A stretch of DNA of 64,000 nucleotides from Mansonella perstans (lineage: Eukaryota > Nematoda > Chromadorea > Rhabditida > Onchocercidae), in NCBI GenBank assembly GCA_037074765.1, contig JBAMDO010000069.1, positions 333,501 through 397,500 of the forward strand, written 5' to 3'. This document shows positions 22,158-36,000 of this stretch, in pieces. Both the position numbers and the translations under genes were made by a program. Position 1 is the first letter of the stretch. Each line of letters starts with the position of its first letter. The notes below the pieces were generated by a model. It worked only from the letters and a program-made list of their open reading frames with translations. It did not search any database and was not told where the DNA came from.

Positions 22158-25100
22158 ATGCCGTTGGATCAAGAAATAATTGAATGTTCGACGGGTAAAA
22201 AATCTTCCCCATCTGGTTATTCCCGGGGTGCTGCTGGTGCATCTCAAAGTGCTCGTTATTGTTATCGACGTTTTCGAAATGCTCCAAAAAAGCAGCTGAA
22301 TCTTCAAAAATCATTAGCTATTGCTGATAGTGATGAAATTGAAAAAACAGCGGAATATAGTAATTATGATGTTGTATTATCATCATCAGTTTTGAAGCTT
22401 ATATCAAATTCAAATGTAGTTGAGAATGGTAAGTAGAGAAGATGTTTTGAGTATTGTATGGGATTAGAATAAATGAAAATGGAAAGTTTATTTCCTTTTT
22501 TGATTTAATGAAATAAATTTTAGAATATATGATTAATTGAACTATTGAAGCTCATTAGACTACATATTCCTTTGATTGCTCTATTAGTTAGGTATATTTG
22601 GCAAATTAACTTATGCTTTTAATGATTTTATTTAGCTCTGATAGTTAGATATATTTGGCAAATTAATTTGTAGTTTTAACAACTTTAATTATTTGGTACA
22701 AATAAGAAAGAATAGGTCAAGAAAAAAAAACTGAATAATGTAATGGATAATACCATTTTAGATCAATCTTTTAGTGATATTTAGGGTTTAAGTTTTTAAT
22801 TAATTAATTATTTTATGAATAAATTTTGCCTTCGTTATATTTTTTATTATAGATTTGGAAAAAAGAAGAAATGATGATGCAGATTTTGCACCACCGTTGA
22901 AGACCTCAAAAAGGAAAATTTGCAAATATTTTGCTATTGAGAATTCCTGCTATTTTGGAAAATATTGTCGTTTTTTACATATACAAAATGAAATTAAGAA
23001 TAACGACAATTCCGATCATATTCAAGTACATACTAACAATTTGAAGCAATCTGCGAGAGTTATAATTCGACCAAATATCACAACAATAAGTAGAGATGAT
23101 ATTGGAAAAAAAAAGCAGTTGGATATTCGAAATTCTGAAATCAGTTATTTTGGGCGAAGATTTCATGATGCAAAATTTGCATACGATGGCAGTTCGTATA
23201 TTATTGAATTCGATTATAAAGTAACAGATCCTGAATGGGTTCGTTTTTCACGGACATTTCTGTTAAAAAAGAAAGTGAAATTTTTGCAGTGATCTGAACT
23301 TTTATTTCGTTCACTTGCTACAATAATGCTCTTCATTCTATGCTCCAGGAAATTTTGCATTAATTTGGGATTGACGGAAAATTTGACAAAGTCGAATGTT
23401 TCCAACTTTTGTAAAATATGAGAAATTTACTTTAATCTCGAGTTTTATAGCAATAAAATTTCAGATTTTTGATGTAAAGGCTGTGAAATTGCGACTGAGA
23501 ATTCCTGAACATTATCCTTGTGAATCGATTACAGTGACTTTGAATGACTTGACTTTACCCGGTCCACTAATTTCGTATTTCAACAAAGAAGTTAAAGGAT
23601 TCCTAGAGGTTATTGCTTTTAATGAAATTAATGAATCATTTAGAATTTATATGGAAATTGACTTTTTTGATCCAACAGAAATAAAAAAATAGGTTTTTTA
23701 AAGAAGAGATTATAATTTAGTTGATTATCCATTAAATACGGACAATGGAACACACGGACACGAAAAAATCAAGACATAAATTTCGCAAATTTATTATATA
23801 AATACGCAACTGTGTCGTATATTTTTAATATAAAATGATTCAACTGGACCAAGTGGACCTAACTTATCTTAAATAAACTTTAACTTAGCCTTTATACTTT
23901 CTTTTGGTAATACGCGCATAATATTGCAAATCTGATTGATTCAGGCAAAAAATGTTGGAATTATTTATTATGAATGCTGTTCAGAAGAAATTAGCTTTAT
24001 TTTAATGATAGGAAAAGTTTGTGGAAGCTGATAAATGCAACACTTATATCGGTGTTAGCAAAATGTTCATTCGTTGGTTGGATCGTAATATATTCAATTT
24101 ATTTGTCGAAGGTTTGCGAAAAACAAAAATGATCACTGAGGCTGAAAAGGATGGTATTAAGTTGCATCAAACGAGTTTTTCAAACTTGACCACTCAAAAG
24201 GAAAATATTGAAATCAAGGTATTGCTGTATTACTCTATTCTATTTTGACAAATCCTTCAATTCGTATTGCATGGACCGAGATTTTAAGCTTCTCTGAATG
24301 CACCTCAATTCTGTTTTTTTTTTTTTTTTTTTTTTAGGCTAATGAAATGAAAGCAGTAATGTGTGACAGTAATGAAATAGCACAGGATTGTAACGACAAT
24401 GAAGCAGAATCTAAGGAAGAAATTGTTATGGTAAGGTTAAAATTGATTTAAAAATGTGAAAATTTCGGCAAATTTTCTTTGAACTTTAAATTCATTTTAT
24501 AGTGATACAGTTTGTTAAAGACATAGTACGTAATAATGAAGCAGTGCTTTGTCTTAGTCTAAATTGTCTCTATGATATTTTTTATTTGAAAATTTCAATA
24601 CTATACATTCGTGATTAATTTAGAACTTATTAAAGCAGTGCTTTACCTTATTTTAAATTGTCCCTATGGCATTTTTATTTGAATTCACATTATGGCATTA
24701 CTGTTTATATTTCTTTCAGCAGGAACAATGTAGTACTGAACAACCATCAAAAGTAAAAGTTATTGAAGTTCGTGTTTTTTGGAATGATTTAAATGGAAAT
24801 ATTGGTACATTATCTGTTATTACAATGGCTATAAGCATCAGATGTGCAAAATGTAGTACGTTATCTTTTCTGATGTGTTCAGTGAAAAAACTTTCTATAC
24901 TACACTGCGGAAAGTAAGTTTTTGATATTTAACATACGATTTATTAAAATCTGATTTAATTTTTGCAAAGACGATTTAATACATTTCGAATATTCGTTTT
25001 AAACATGCAACAGTAATGGGTAATTTCTAATGCTTGGTTAAACAAAACCTTTTAAAAATATATGAATGTTTTTCATACTAGTGAAAGATAAATAAAATTG

Positions 25101-27456
25101 ATTAGAGTGAATTGCTCTAAAATAAGATTCTCGTAGAAGAAAAGAATCATGAAATGTATTTTATAGATGTTCAAATGGCTTTTCAATCAATATTTCTCCG
25201 CAACTTCTTCATCAAAATTCAAATATTATCGCACTGCTTGAACCAAAAGGTTGTATTCCGGTAGACTGTGTATTACTTTCATCAAAACTGTCTTATACTT
25301 GTTTGCAATGCAGTAAGGAGACTACAATTGAGGTATTTCTGAATATTTTCTGAGTATATTTCGGAGTATTTCCATCAATATATGTAAATATGCTATGAAA
25401 TCATTTTGCTAGAATGCTTTAATTCTCAACAATTAAAGTATCATGACCCAGACATTTAGTACAATACAAGAATGATTTGTGGAAGTGTACACTAGGGAAT
25501 TAATCATCGATCTTATGTTTTTAGTTATGTTTTTATTTTGATTCATTTTTCCAATGACTAAATTGTAGATGTAGCATTTTTCGTCTCTTTTTATTGTATA
25601 AATAATGACTGAAAAAAGAGTAAATATATTTAGAAAATTTGCATATCAATCGGAATTTTCATAGAGATCATTATGATTATAGTAGCATCGGCCATAAAAT
25701 GCAATCTGTTTTACTGAAACTTTTCTTGATACTGCGATACATTCTTTTTCAAATTACAGTGAAGTTGCAAACTATGTCTTATAATCGTTAGTTTATCATG
25801 GTAACTTTGACAAATCCTTCCGGTCATTTAAAATTCTTAAATCACTTAACACTTTCTATTCGTCAAAATTAATTGAATTTTCAACTGCTTTTAGAATCTC
25901 ACATATGGAATGGTAAATAAGAGTTGGTGTTACGGCTGTCACACTAAATGTGAATTTGAAATTAAAACGATTCGTTTTGTGGGTGATTTTAATTCAATTG
26001 CAAAAGAAGATAGCTCTATACCAAAAAACACGGTGAGCTGATGATCATATTTCCATTTCATTTTTTTTTCTCTAAAATAGTATTTCCAATTATATTATTA
26101 GAATTGATAGTTTGGAAGCTTATTACAATAGTGATTCAGTGGTTAGGATTTCAGAATGATGAGAAGGGTTTTTCCTGTGTATCCTGATCGTTTTGTGAAA
26201 TACAAACTATATTTTAGCCAAATTAATAAGTATTGGAAGTTGCCAGCTAATATAATGATGGAAAAATTATGAATCCATTGCAGTTATAAGCGATATCAAT
26301 AGAACAAGTAAATCGCGAATGATGTGGGATATAACATAATAATGCTTGAAGTTGTTCTCTAAAACCGAAGCATAAGATTAATATTCATTCCAAGAGTAGG
26401 TAAAGTTATGCGGAAGTGCGGGAAGTCTCCAATAATAATGAAGTCGTAGTCATTACCAATGAAAGCTCGAAGAATGTACATTAGAACTCCAGTCTTCTCA
26501 TAGATGCTAGCATTATGTTAGCTTACTACGCTTCTGTTATTTCTATTTATTTGTGATTTGTTTCTTGGAATTATCTTTATTTCAATTCATATTTTCTGTC
26601 ATTTTCTAGCAAAAAAAGAAGAAAGTGGAACGATCGATGATAATAGTTGAAGGTCAACCATTACCCGGAAATGGAATATGTCGACATTATAAAAAAAGTT
26701 ATCGATGGTTCAGGTTTTTGTTTATCTTTCATGAGAAATATTTTTTTTGGATTTTCCGTTTGAATTTTGTTTACTTTTATAGATTTCCTTGTTGTGGGAA
26801 GCTTTATCCCTGTGATTTGTGTCATGGTGATGCTGAGAAGGAACATGAAATGAAGTTAGCTAATCGAATGGTCTGTGGTTTCTGCAGTAAGGAACAGGTG
26901 ATGTTTTAAATTTATCAGTTTATTATAGCAAGAAGGGGATGTGAGGGCTGAAAATCTTATTGTTCATTGTAATCTCTATTATTTTGAACTATTATTTTCA
27001 AACAAACGTGCATTTCTTTAAGATTTCATAAAGTTTCATTTAATATAATTAACATTTAGCCATTTCAAAAAGCCAAGCCATGTATAAATTGCAACGAGAA
27101 TGTTACCCGTAAAAAATCACAATTTTGGGAAGGTGGGAAAGGATGTCGAGATCAAGTTACAATGAACAGGTATAAATCATTCAGATATATAAAGCAATAA
27201 TTTAATCAATTAGAGAAATTACATTCGGAAAAGATTGTCGTTTATTTTATTATAATAAAGAAGTAGCTAAAATTTAGGCAGTATTTTAATTTCGTTCATT
27301 GGAAATTAAATAACATTGTCTTCAGCGATACCGATAGGGTAGAGCGTAACTTTTTTTAGGCATGATAAGCGGAAGCATGCAAATAGTTTGATGAAGACTG
27401 TTTCAAGTAAGCATGCTGAACGATTTATATTAAAGAATGATAATAAAAAGTCGTGA
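22158..27456 (+). CDS. CCCH and CHY zinc-finger protein with RWD-like middle region
   Basis: Zinc-binding protein of 674 residues, function not recognised. Twelve phase-consistent exons: 22158-22428, 22853-23238, 23465-23608, 24012-24218, 24338-24430, 24720-24913, 25167-25332, 25895-26032, 26610-26713, 26783-26897, 27060-27169 and 27360-27456. A canonical CCCH finger spans 114-133 (C-x8-C-x5-C-x3-H), often an RNA-binding fold. A segment with LRLRIPEHYP and ITVTLNDL resembles an RWD or ubiquitin-conjugation-like fold. Two CxxC-rich blocks follow, and the C-terminus has a CHY-type finger beginning CRHY (557-560) with PCCGKLYPCDLCH, CGFC and CINC, ending in the basic HDKRKHANS tail. The first ATG after the TTTTTTCAG acceptor was used as start. 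AATAAA at 27517 supports the stop in exon 12. Alternative 3' exons are possible. Orthology is uncertain. Confidence 0.85.
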
Positions 27457-27516
27457 TATTGCCGTGATGCTTACTAAAATTATTTATTGGCCATAATACT
27501 TCTATCGTAGCTGAAA

Positions 27517-27522
27517 AATAAA
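27517..27522 (+). terminator. Poly(A) signal of the CHY zinc-finger gene
   Basis: Canonical AATAAA lies 61 bases after the stop codon at 27454-27456. Confidence 0.6.
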
Positions 27523-28194
27523 GATTTTGCAATCTATCATCTAAGATATCTCCAAAAAATTTCACTTTTTTGGATTTTGCTTTATTTTTATATTATTGAG
27601 TATTGTTTACAACTCAGTGTGTATTTGGAATAATGTAATTTTATTTTTGAGAAATCTAATATTAGAGTAAAAATTAAGGCATTTTGATCACAATGTTAGA
27701 TATGAAATTATTGAAATCATCAAAATAGATCCTTTTTTTAAATTCCTTTTATTTCTTGTGTTTATTTGATTTATCTCTTTATTTTTTTCTTTTATGTATT
27801 CTTTTCTGTATTTTATGTATTCATTTCGTTCTTTATGCAAAGTGATTTGTAAAAAAAAAAAAAACTTTATTTTTCTATGGAAAAGTATACTTTCAAATGC
27901 GTGTTTGGCATTTCCTGCAAAACACTTTCTCTTTATTTGTTTATGGAAAGAATAAAAATATTAGTTTTATAAATCATTGAAATACTTTCCGCTAATTATT
28001 CCCTTCGTTTTAGCACACCTAATTATTGTAATGTTTAATATAATTTTATAACATAACTCCAGTTTTTTTTCTATCTTTTTAGAAATTATTTTCTTTGGAA
28101 CAGTAAGAATGTGCATAAGAGGTGCACTAAAGTAATCATTTGTTAATTTCAAATGCTACCAAATAGATCGTTTTTTTTTTTTTTTTTTTTACAG

Positions 28195-28267
28195 GTATCT
28201 TTTTGATCATAATAGCTATTTTGTACCTGTTGAAACCGTTACGGTTGAAGAGAATAATAGTAGATGA
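28195..28267 (+). CDS. Possible alternative terminal exon of the CHY gene
   Basis: A very strong acceptor (about 20 T, then ACAG) at 28194 opens an exon compatible with two joints. From the exon 11 donor it would encode RYLFDHNSYFVPVETVTVEE and a few more residues to TGA at 28265. From a GTAAGC donor inside exon 12 (27407) it would be read in another frame, giving a hydrophobic tail IFLIIIAILYLLKPL. Either would replace the basic HDKRKH-region ending or extend it. No transcript evidence is available; the acceptor could also be a chance poly-T run. Confidence 0.3.
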
Positions 28268-29707
28268 TCGTGAACCAATTGTGCAATCAATTCGATAAAC
28301 ATCTTGAAATTTCAATAATCTATAGAAACCCTAATTTTTTTTTTGCCTTTTTCTCTTATTATTTCTCTTCCTAACGATTTATGTGTTCGTTCATTTAATC
28401 TTTCTTTAATTTATCTCTTTCAGCTTATGTCTTTGTACATACAGTCTTTATTTCCAGTTTCCAGATTGTATTAAACGAAATGAATATTTTAAAGAATTCA
28501 ACCAATCAGTTTCCAGTTTTGTAATTCAGGCTTTAGATTTTGGTGGACTTATTGAACTGAATGTACTCTAGTCACTAATAGTGTCTTATTTGGTGCAATG
28601 TAAATTACTAACTCTAAAATGTCCTAAATTTTTTGTTAGATAAATTATGAAATTTTTGCTGAAGTATCCAGAACATATACTATTTTTCACCAAAATAAAT
28701 GAAAAATTGGTGCATTCAAAAAAAACAAATCATGGATATTTCTGCATGAGAGAATTCTTATATATCTCAAAATGATCAACGACAATTTAACTTTTTTTCA
28801 AATAACTTGTTCCCCTCTTCCCTCCAATTCGCTGATCCTCATAGCATATTTCAATAGGCTTTCATCAGAAAGTTACAAGACCAGAATTACAAGAGCTAGT
28901 CGAATTAATTAGTCGAATTAATTTAATTTAAAACAGCAACATCAAATTTTGTTGGAGAATAATTTGCAGAAAATTGGAGGATATACTAATTGTAGAAGTT
29001 AATTGTAAAAGTTTTAAAACCAGAATGGTTTGCTTGACTCTGCACTATCTCCCATGAATGTTTGGAGTGATTTTGACAAGCATGCTTGTTCGATGATCAT
29101 TCATCGTATCAGTAGTAGGAAATAACGCATCTGGCGTATTATCCATCCTTGTCACTTTTTGATAAATTGTTTTGCTTTAAAATTTCTAACAATTATCGAT
29201 TTGTCAATAAAAATTAATGGGAGACAATTTCTGTTAAATTTAAGCAAACTGCTAAGCAATTTCAATTCATATTCAATCTATATCATCGAAAATTTTCAAA
29301 TTCCTGAAATAACTTCAATAAAATACATTAAAAAATCCTATAAAATATGATCTAGGAATAAATATGGAAAATGATCATATATATATGGAAAATGACCATA
29401 ATAGAAAAGATGAAATAATTCCTATCGCTATAAAGAATTAATAGACATTTAACAGAATTAATGGTCAGATGAAAAGAGACAAACACGTGAGATAGAGAAG
29501 CAGTTTCTAGGATAAGAACTTTTTAGGCTAAGCAACAGTGTGCAGTCCTCTTAACCTTGCAGAAAAGTCGCATAGAGTATATCTCGAACATCGTTCCGCG
29601 TCAGGTTATATATATATATATATTTACAAACAATTGCAATTTCTGCCACTGAATCGGAATCGGACTTATTACTCTATTTGTATATTTTATCATTATTATT
29701 ATTAGCA

Positions 29708-31327
29708 TCACTTTTTAGGCTTTTCTGTTTCCAGTTTTAAATTGTAAAGTTGCCATAGTTGATCGTCTTGTAAACTGTCCAGCAACGTGGAATTCAAATT
29801 GACTCCTAATTGACCTTTTGCAATGCCACGATTACAGAGTTGTTTTGATAAGATTACTGAATATTCCTAAATGATAGAAATATTATTAATAAATCATTAT
29901 ACGATTCACAGCATCAATAATATTGATCATTTGAATTTTGGGATGCGATAAATAATTGATAGATTCCAATAAATAAACACAAGATCTGTTCTACTTAATT
30001 CATTTTCTATCTATCCTTTTAATGTGTTAAAATTTTGACAAATAGAAAAATAAAAGTTCGAAACACTAATGGATGAAAGTGAAGCATATAAATAAAATTA
30101 CATTATCAAAAGTAAGTGAACCTTGAAGCTCTAAATGTATTAATCATATCATATTACTACTAACCTTCCATTCCTTTAAAAATACTGCTGCTTGTTCAGG
30201 TGAAATATTTTTATGTCTTCGGAATTCATTTTTTAAATACTGGTCACCGATTTTGCGCATTTCTTTTGGCAAACCATAATGTAATCTTTAAAAATTAATG
30301 AATTACATTTTTGCCATTGCGAAAATCTCAAGTGCTAAGGATAGCTTTAAAAAAATGTTAAACATTAAGTAAGCATTTTATCATGCATGATTTTCAGAAG
30401 AAAATAGAAATGTATTAAAATGATATTTAAAAGTAAAACATATAGCAGCTACTACTAATCACCACTAATACTACTACATCTACTACTAATACTACTACTA
30501 CTACTATTACTACAATCCATAGAACTTTTGTTTTTTTGGATTTGAAATATATATTTAAATAATTTCAAGTAATAAATGAATGTATGAGAAATATACGAGG
30601 AAAATAAGAGTAATCATATGCTTCACATCTCAATGAAGATACTCACAATCCACTGAAAGTGAAACTATAATTGCAAAAAAATTTATCACAATGATTCTAT
30701 TAAAGTATCTATTATCTCAGATCAGAGATTAAACGATATCCGTTATCAAATATAAACATATATGATGATTTGATGGAATCATTTGTGACAATGGAAAAAA
30801 AAAAAGAAACCATGACAAATAGATTTAGTTCAAAGTTGCTCATTCAAATGTTAAACTTGCCAGTAATTACACTGTAGAAAATTTGTATTGGTAAAAATGA
30901 ATTAAATGAGAAACTTTTGCCAGTTAAATAAATTTTAATCACTTAGGTGATTTATAGTACCTTGCTAAATATACCTCTAATCACTTAGATGATTTACAGT
31001 ATCATGCTAATTCTTTTCATAATTATGTTAACACTTCAATATCTCATTTTTATTTCTTATGAATGAATCACGGATTAAGATATGGATAAATTAAAAAAGA
31101 AATAAGCAGTGTATTATTTGAATTTTTCAATTACTCTAAAATCCACGAAATACATTAAAATCAAATGATTGTTAATTAGTAAGAAAATAATTCATACTTC
31201 ATTTCAACACAAATATATGCTAAATTTTAACATACCTTAGGATTCGTTTATATAATACGAGAGGAAAACATTGTGCATTTGCAAGCGCTTTTGTTGCTCT
31301 CAGTGCTGTACCTTTTAATTGTGACAT
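29708..31327 (-). CDS. SDHAF3: Succinate dehydrogenase assembly factor 3 (ACN9 / SDHAF3)
   Basis: Small mitochondrial LYR-family chaperone that protects the iron-sulfur subunit during assembly of respiratory complex II. Three exons, 31327-31236, 30285-30165 and 29866-29708, join in phase to give 123 residues, the usual size. Family motifs are PLVLYKRILRLHYGLP near the N-terminus, GDQYLKNEFRRHKN, PEQAAVFLKEW and, in the last exon, DDQLWQLYNLKLE. The LYR tripeptide reads L25-Y26-K27, a conservative Arg-to-Lys change. No obvious long presequence is present; the N-terminus is basic with many Ala and Leu, compatible with import. About 1.7 kb separates it from the next gene upstream on the same strand, so an operon is not indicated. 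Confidence 0.93.
30470..30513. repeat. ACT-rich microsatellite in an SDHAF3 intron
   Basis: A run of ACTACTACT interspersed with AAT and ATC. Confidence 0.6.
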
Positions 31328-33027
31328 TTAATAATTTGACAATTTAAAAATTACCCAATGTTGCACAATAAAAATTTTTTAAATAGAAAAATTAGATTGA
31401 AAAAAAATTTCAAAGTGAAAAATTAGCTTTTTTTTTCTACAGCACAATTGCTTCTTAAAAATCAATTTCTATTGATTTTCTTTGTCCACTTTTTTTTTTT
31501 CAAATGACCGACAATATCACCAATGTCCAACAAAATGTCAACAACAGTGGACCGTTTTTGTGTAATGCAATAAGCAGCAATGATGCATTCACCAGTAACG
31601 ATTAATTAATCATCGGGAATTGTCAACAGTTTGTCAATGGAAAATTCAATCTGAAATTTTCACAATGTTTTAATATAAGAATTTATCGCAATATAGATCA
31701 AAACAAAAATTCCGCTCTTCAGTAATTTAGTAAATAAAAATGAAATGCTGATTTAAAGCAAAAGCCATTTTATTCCTATAACCAAACTTTTATGTATAAT
31801 TTCATAATATTTAAATTTTTTCTTTTTTTTAAAATCCTACAACTTTTAAAATTATTTAAAGTGTTTTTTTTTTTTTTTCACACTTATACAATAATTCAAC
31901 AATCTTCATCATTCAATGAAATAATATCTTTATTCACATTGAAAACAATGTTTTAATATTTTCCCTTTTTTCTTCACTGCAAATTCAAAGAAAAAATCTT
32001 TTGTTATTAAAGTAAATGAAGAAAGAATTAGCAATAAAAAAAAAGAAAAAACAACAGAAGCTTCAGAGGAATGAAAACAGAGATGGCTATTTTAACACGA
32101 CGAATACTGTTTGAATCGAACTTTGAATCTTTAAAACCAATAATGTCATTTTAATTCACCCACAACACTGACAAGGCTAAAATGGCAAGACCAAAAGAAA
32201 AAACATCGAGTTGGTACCATTTGACAAATAGGTCAAATCAAAGGAATCAAAAGACTAGAAGAAAAAAGAAAAATTAGAAAATCTGCGAACAAATATGACA
32301 AATCCTAGTAAAAATTCAGTTGTACGAATTAAATAATATTGTTAAGCTATAAATAAAAAAAAAAAAAAAAAAAACATCCGGCAGTAAATCCTCAGGCTTA
32401 ATGATTCAAATGTTTTCAAAGTTTTTCCAAAATCAATATACATTATTGATTCGATTCAATAATTGCTATTTTTAGCTTTTTGAAAAAAAAATTTTAATGA
32501 AATTACACAGCAAATATATTATAAATAGCCAATATGCTTCTTAGATACATTTACCATATCATTTTTAGATTTGAAAAGAGGAGAGACTATACTACAAATA
32601 AAAGATACACAGTGATCAAGTCAGAATCATAATTCTTAATCTCAACCTAGCTACACACATAAATTTAACACCCATCCTTACCTACACTTTAAATCCTAAA
32701 AATAAAACACCAACTCCCGAGGTATGTCAGAAATCACACAAGTCTGAGAACAATTGATCTCAGAAAATATCATCAAGAACATAATTGGTGTGAAATTAAA
32801 ACAACAAAAAAAAAAAAAGAAACGATAGATTTAATTAAAGGAAAAACTGTTTTCTAAATAAATACAACTATTAAAAATTGAAAAGATAAGTTCCACCTTT
32901 TTACAATTCCTCACAATAAAATTAAATAAGCTAAGAAATCACAATCGTTCTAAAAATTTCAGTGCAGCGAGTATCTTTTTCACTTTACTTTGAGCAACAC
33001 CTCATCATTTAAATGAGCAGTTTCATA
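31328..33027. other. Intergenic region between SDHAF3 and PHF14-like genes
   Basis: AT-rich with several poly-A and poly-T runs. No gene, array or element was recognised. Confidence 0.5.
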
Positions 33028-36000
33028 TTATTTGAACTTTGGAAGTGTAGGCGGCAACGAATTCACACTACGATGACGTTTTCGTTTTGTCACATGAGGC
33101 ACAGGTGATAAGCTAGGAACTCTTTTTCCCATCTGAAATATCATCATATAATACAATAAAAATAAATTACCTCAAAATTATTGTTTATTTTTTTTTATTT
33201 TTATGCAGTGATACAAGAAAATTTTAAATACTGACTAAAATCAAAATTTACGTATTGCAAAAAAACAAGCTGAATTTATACTGTTTTGAAACAAAAAGTT
33301 AAATGATTCCTTCTTCCTGAAGGAGTCACAGGAAACTTGTCCTGGAAAATTAATATCTGCTCAAACAAGCAAAATGGAAATCAACCTGATTATGCTGACG
33401 GATACCATTAAAATCACCAAATGAATTTCTTTTTGAAAGATCTGAAGTACGTCGCTTACGAATAGTAGCCGTCAAGGTTGAGTGGTTCGTAGGATTAGAA
33501 TTGACAAATTTCTTTGCTTCGTCTGGTGAAGACTAAAAATATTACAGAATTTTTGAAAAATGGTATCTACTAAAAAAAAACCTTGAGATTTAAAAAGTCT
33601 GATTTATTCAGCTGTATTCGAGCTTGGTAAGCATCTTATTTATAGCTATGTCTTACTTTTAGAAGTGTAATATTTTTTTAAATATTCATGGAATATTGCA
33701 GTAAATAGCTGGAGGAAATTTTCCAATTTCCAAAATATATAAATTGCTTTATTTTTCATAGCAGCACAAGTTAGGATGAGCCCTGGAGGACAGGAATTGT
33801 AAGGCACGTTACTTAGAAATATGTTCTGTTTGATTATAAAGGATATAAGTCAAAAAATGATTAAAAAGCTAACGTGTGGAGCTTTGTTCGGACATTTGTT
33901 GTCGACCTGGAGCTGAATCGTAGAAAGTGTTGCTGCTTTACCCTCACCCTTGAAAATACTGTATGATTAATATAGAAAAGTTAATAAGAAAAGTTAATAA
34001 TATTAATAGTTGACAATTAATAAAAATTGATACAGAAAAGTAAAAAGTAAAATTGCAACACTAATCAGCTTACTTTCATTGTTTCTTTTCGCTTTTCCGA
34101 AGCCCATGATCGATCTCGTAAATTTCGCGGACCGCTATATGATATTTTCGCCTTTAAAATGTTGAACAGAATTATTTAAATAAAATTCTCCTAAAATCCT
34201 CACTGTTAAAATTGTAAACTTCGCGCAATATAATTAAGAAACCAACTACTATGAAATTAGTAATTAAATACAGTACATTAAAATTCAAAAAGTAGCAGCA
34301 TAAAAAATGAGCGGTATCCCGCATAAGCAAAAGATAATATTTCTGATAAATGTTATATTCTAATCAAGTTTGTTGCAACTTTTTTCTCTAGGATTGATGC
34401 CCAGTATAAGATATATACTTTAAATTTCCCTCACCATTTCAGCATCGCTATCACTGCTCAGATCACAACACACAGAGCACATCCATCCCTGAGTATTCGT
34501 CTTCTTTGGCATTTTTACCAAAGGTGGATCCAGACATGCCAAATGATAATACATATGACATTTATCACACTGAGTCATCAAATGCTGCTCAGTCGTCTGA
34601 AATATTTTATTATTCTTCCAGTTTTTAAATTAGTGAATGCTATTTAAATTAGCCGACTTTTCAAACTTTTCTGATTCTACATTAATTCTGCATTAATCGA
34701 GAAACAAAATGATATTTGATAGACTATCTTCTGGTACGTTGGACTATATCATTCTTCATAAAATAGTTTATAGTGCTGATAGAGAAGACCAAACAATAAA
34801 CTTTATCCACATTAAAACTATTTAGTAGAATACATTTTCCGGTCAAAGCAGAATATCTTATACTGTTGTATATTTTGATGAAAATTATATAAACCTTTTT
34901 GCATTCACCGCAGAAATTAATTTTCAGTTCAATTCCTTGAACAACACTATCTAGTGAATTTTTTTTTCCCCCACGCACTTTTAATGATGTCAAAGCTTTA
35001 CTAGTGGAAGGACTATTCGCCGCTGTAAAACTTTGAGATTTTTTCGACATATATTTCCTGTAAAAAAAGCATGATGATGTACAAATCGTTCAACGACTTT
35101 AAATTTCATTGAAAAATCCTTTTTCCATTTATTGATCACTAAATATATTTGACATATTTTATTGCCGCAAAAAAATGGAAAAAAAAAAATGAATTTCAAA
35201 AATCAATAAGAATACCGAATAATTACCAGCATGCCGAAAGTTACCGACAATTAAGTTTATAAATTCAATCTTATAAAATAGCTTTAATCAATACCTCGTT
35301 TTATTTTCAATTGGAGCTGATGGCTTTACAAGTTTTCGTAATCCCAAAGTATGAAGTGTTTCATACCATTCTTGTAACACCTTTGAATCATCAAATGATG
35401 TAACTAGAGGTTTCTGAAAATGACATAGCATAAAACACCAGTACATAACGGATCTTCCTTCACTACCAACCTGATCTTGTTATCATGAACGTTCTATGCT
35501 TGGAGTGCAATAAATGTCAAGCCTATTATCAAAACTAAAACCTCAATGAGAACAAGCGTAAACAAGCGTAATATTCAAAAGTGAACAAAACATCGAAATA
35601 CCTGTAAAAATTCTTGTAACATTTTCTGTTCAGTCCGCAATTTTTCATTTTCCTGTTTCAGTTTTTCCAGCTTCTCAGTTTCTTGCGGAATAATATTCTT
35701 ACGATGATTGAAATACCTTTACAAAATGTTAAAACATTGATAAAATGAATAAGAGAAAAAATAATTCGAAATTCCAGGATAAAAAACTGCTTATACCAGT
35801 AAGTTTCGGAAGAGTATTTCGGAAATATAAAAATAATATATGCTATTTTCGTTCTTTTGCTCAGTAATTTGAAAAAGATATGTTTATTGCAAATGAAAAA
35901 CAATAAAAATTTAATTTAAAAATGAGAAGTATAATTCTTAAAATCAAAAGACCAACTAACTCGATAAATTCACGCGAAAAACCAGGAGGGAGATATTGCA

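Larger units (their letters stand above)
27457..29707. other. Intergenic or 3' region of the CHY gene, with a possible alternative last exon
   Basis: No separate gene is seen. It contains the possible alternative terminal exon at 28195-28267 and an AT dinucleotide run at 29607-29622. Confidence 0.45.

Noticed and set aside
33907..33948. Possible 14-codon cassette exon (phase 0 on both sides) in a PHF14 intron
   Set aside because: Acceptor TTTTCAAG and donor GTCGAC are weak, and no homologous segment is recalled in PHF14 proteins.
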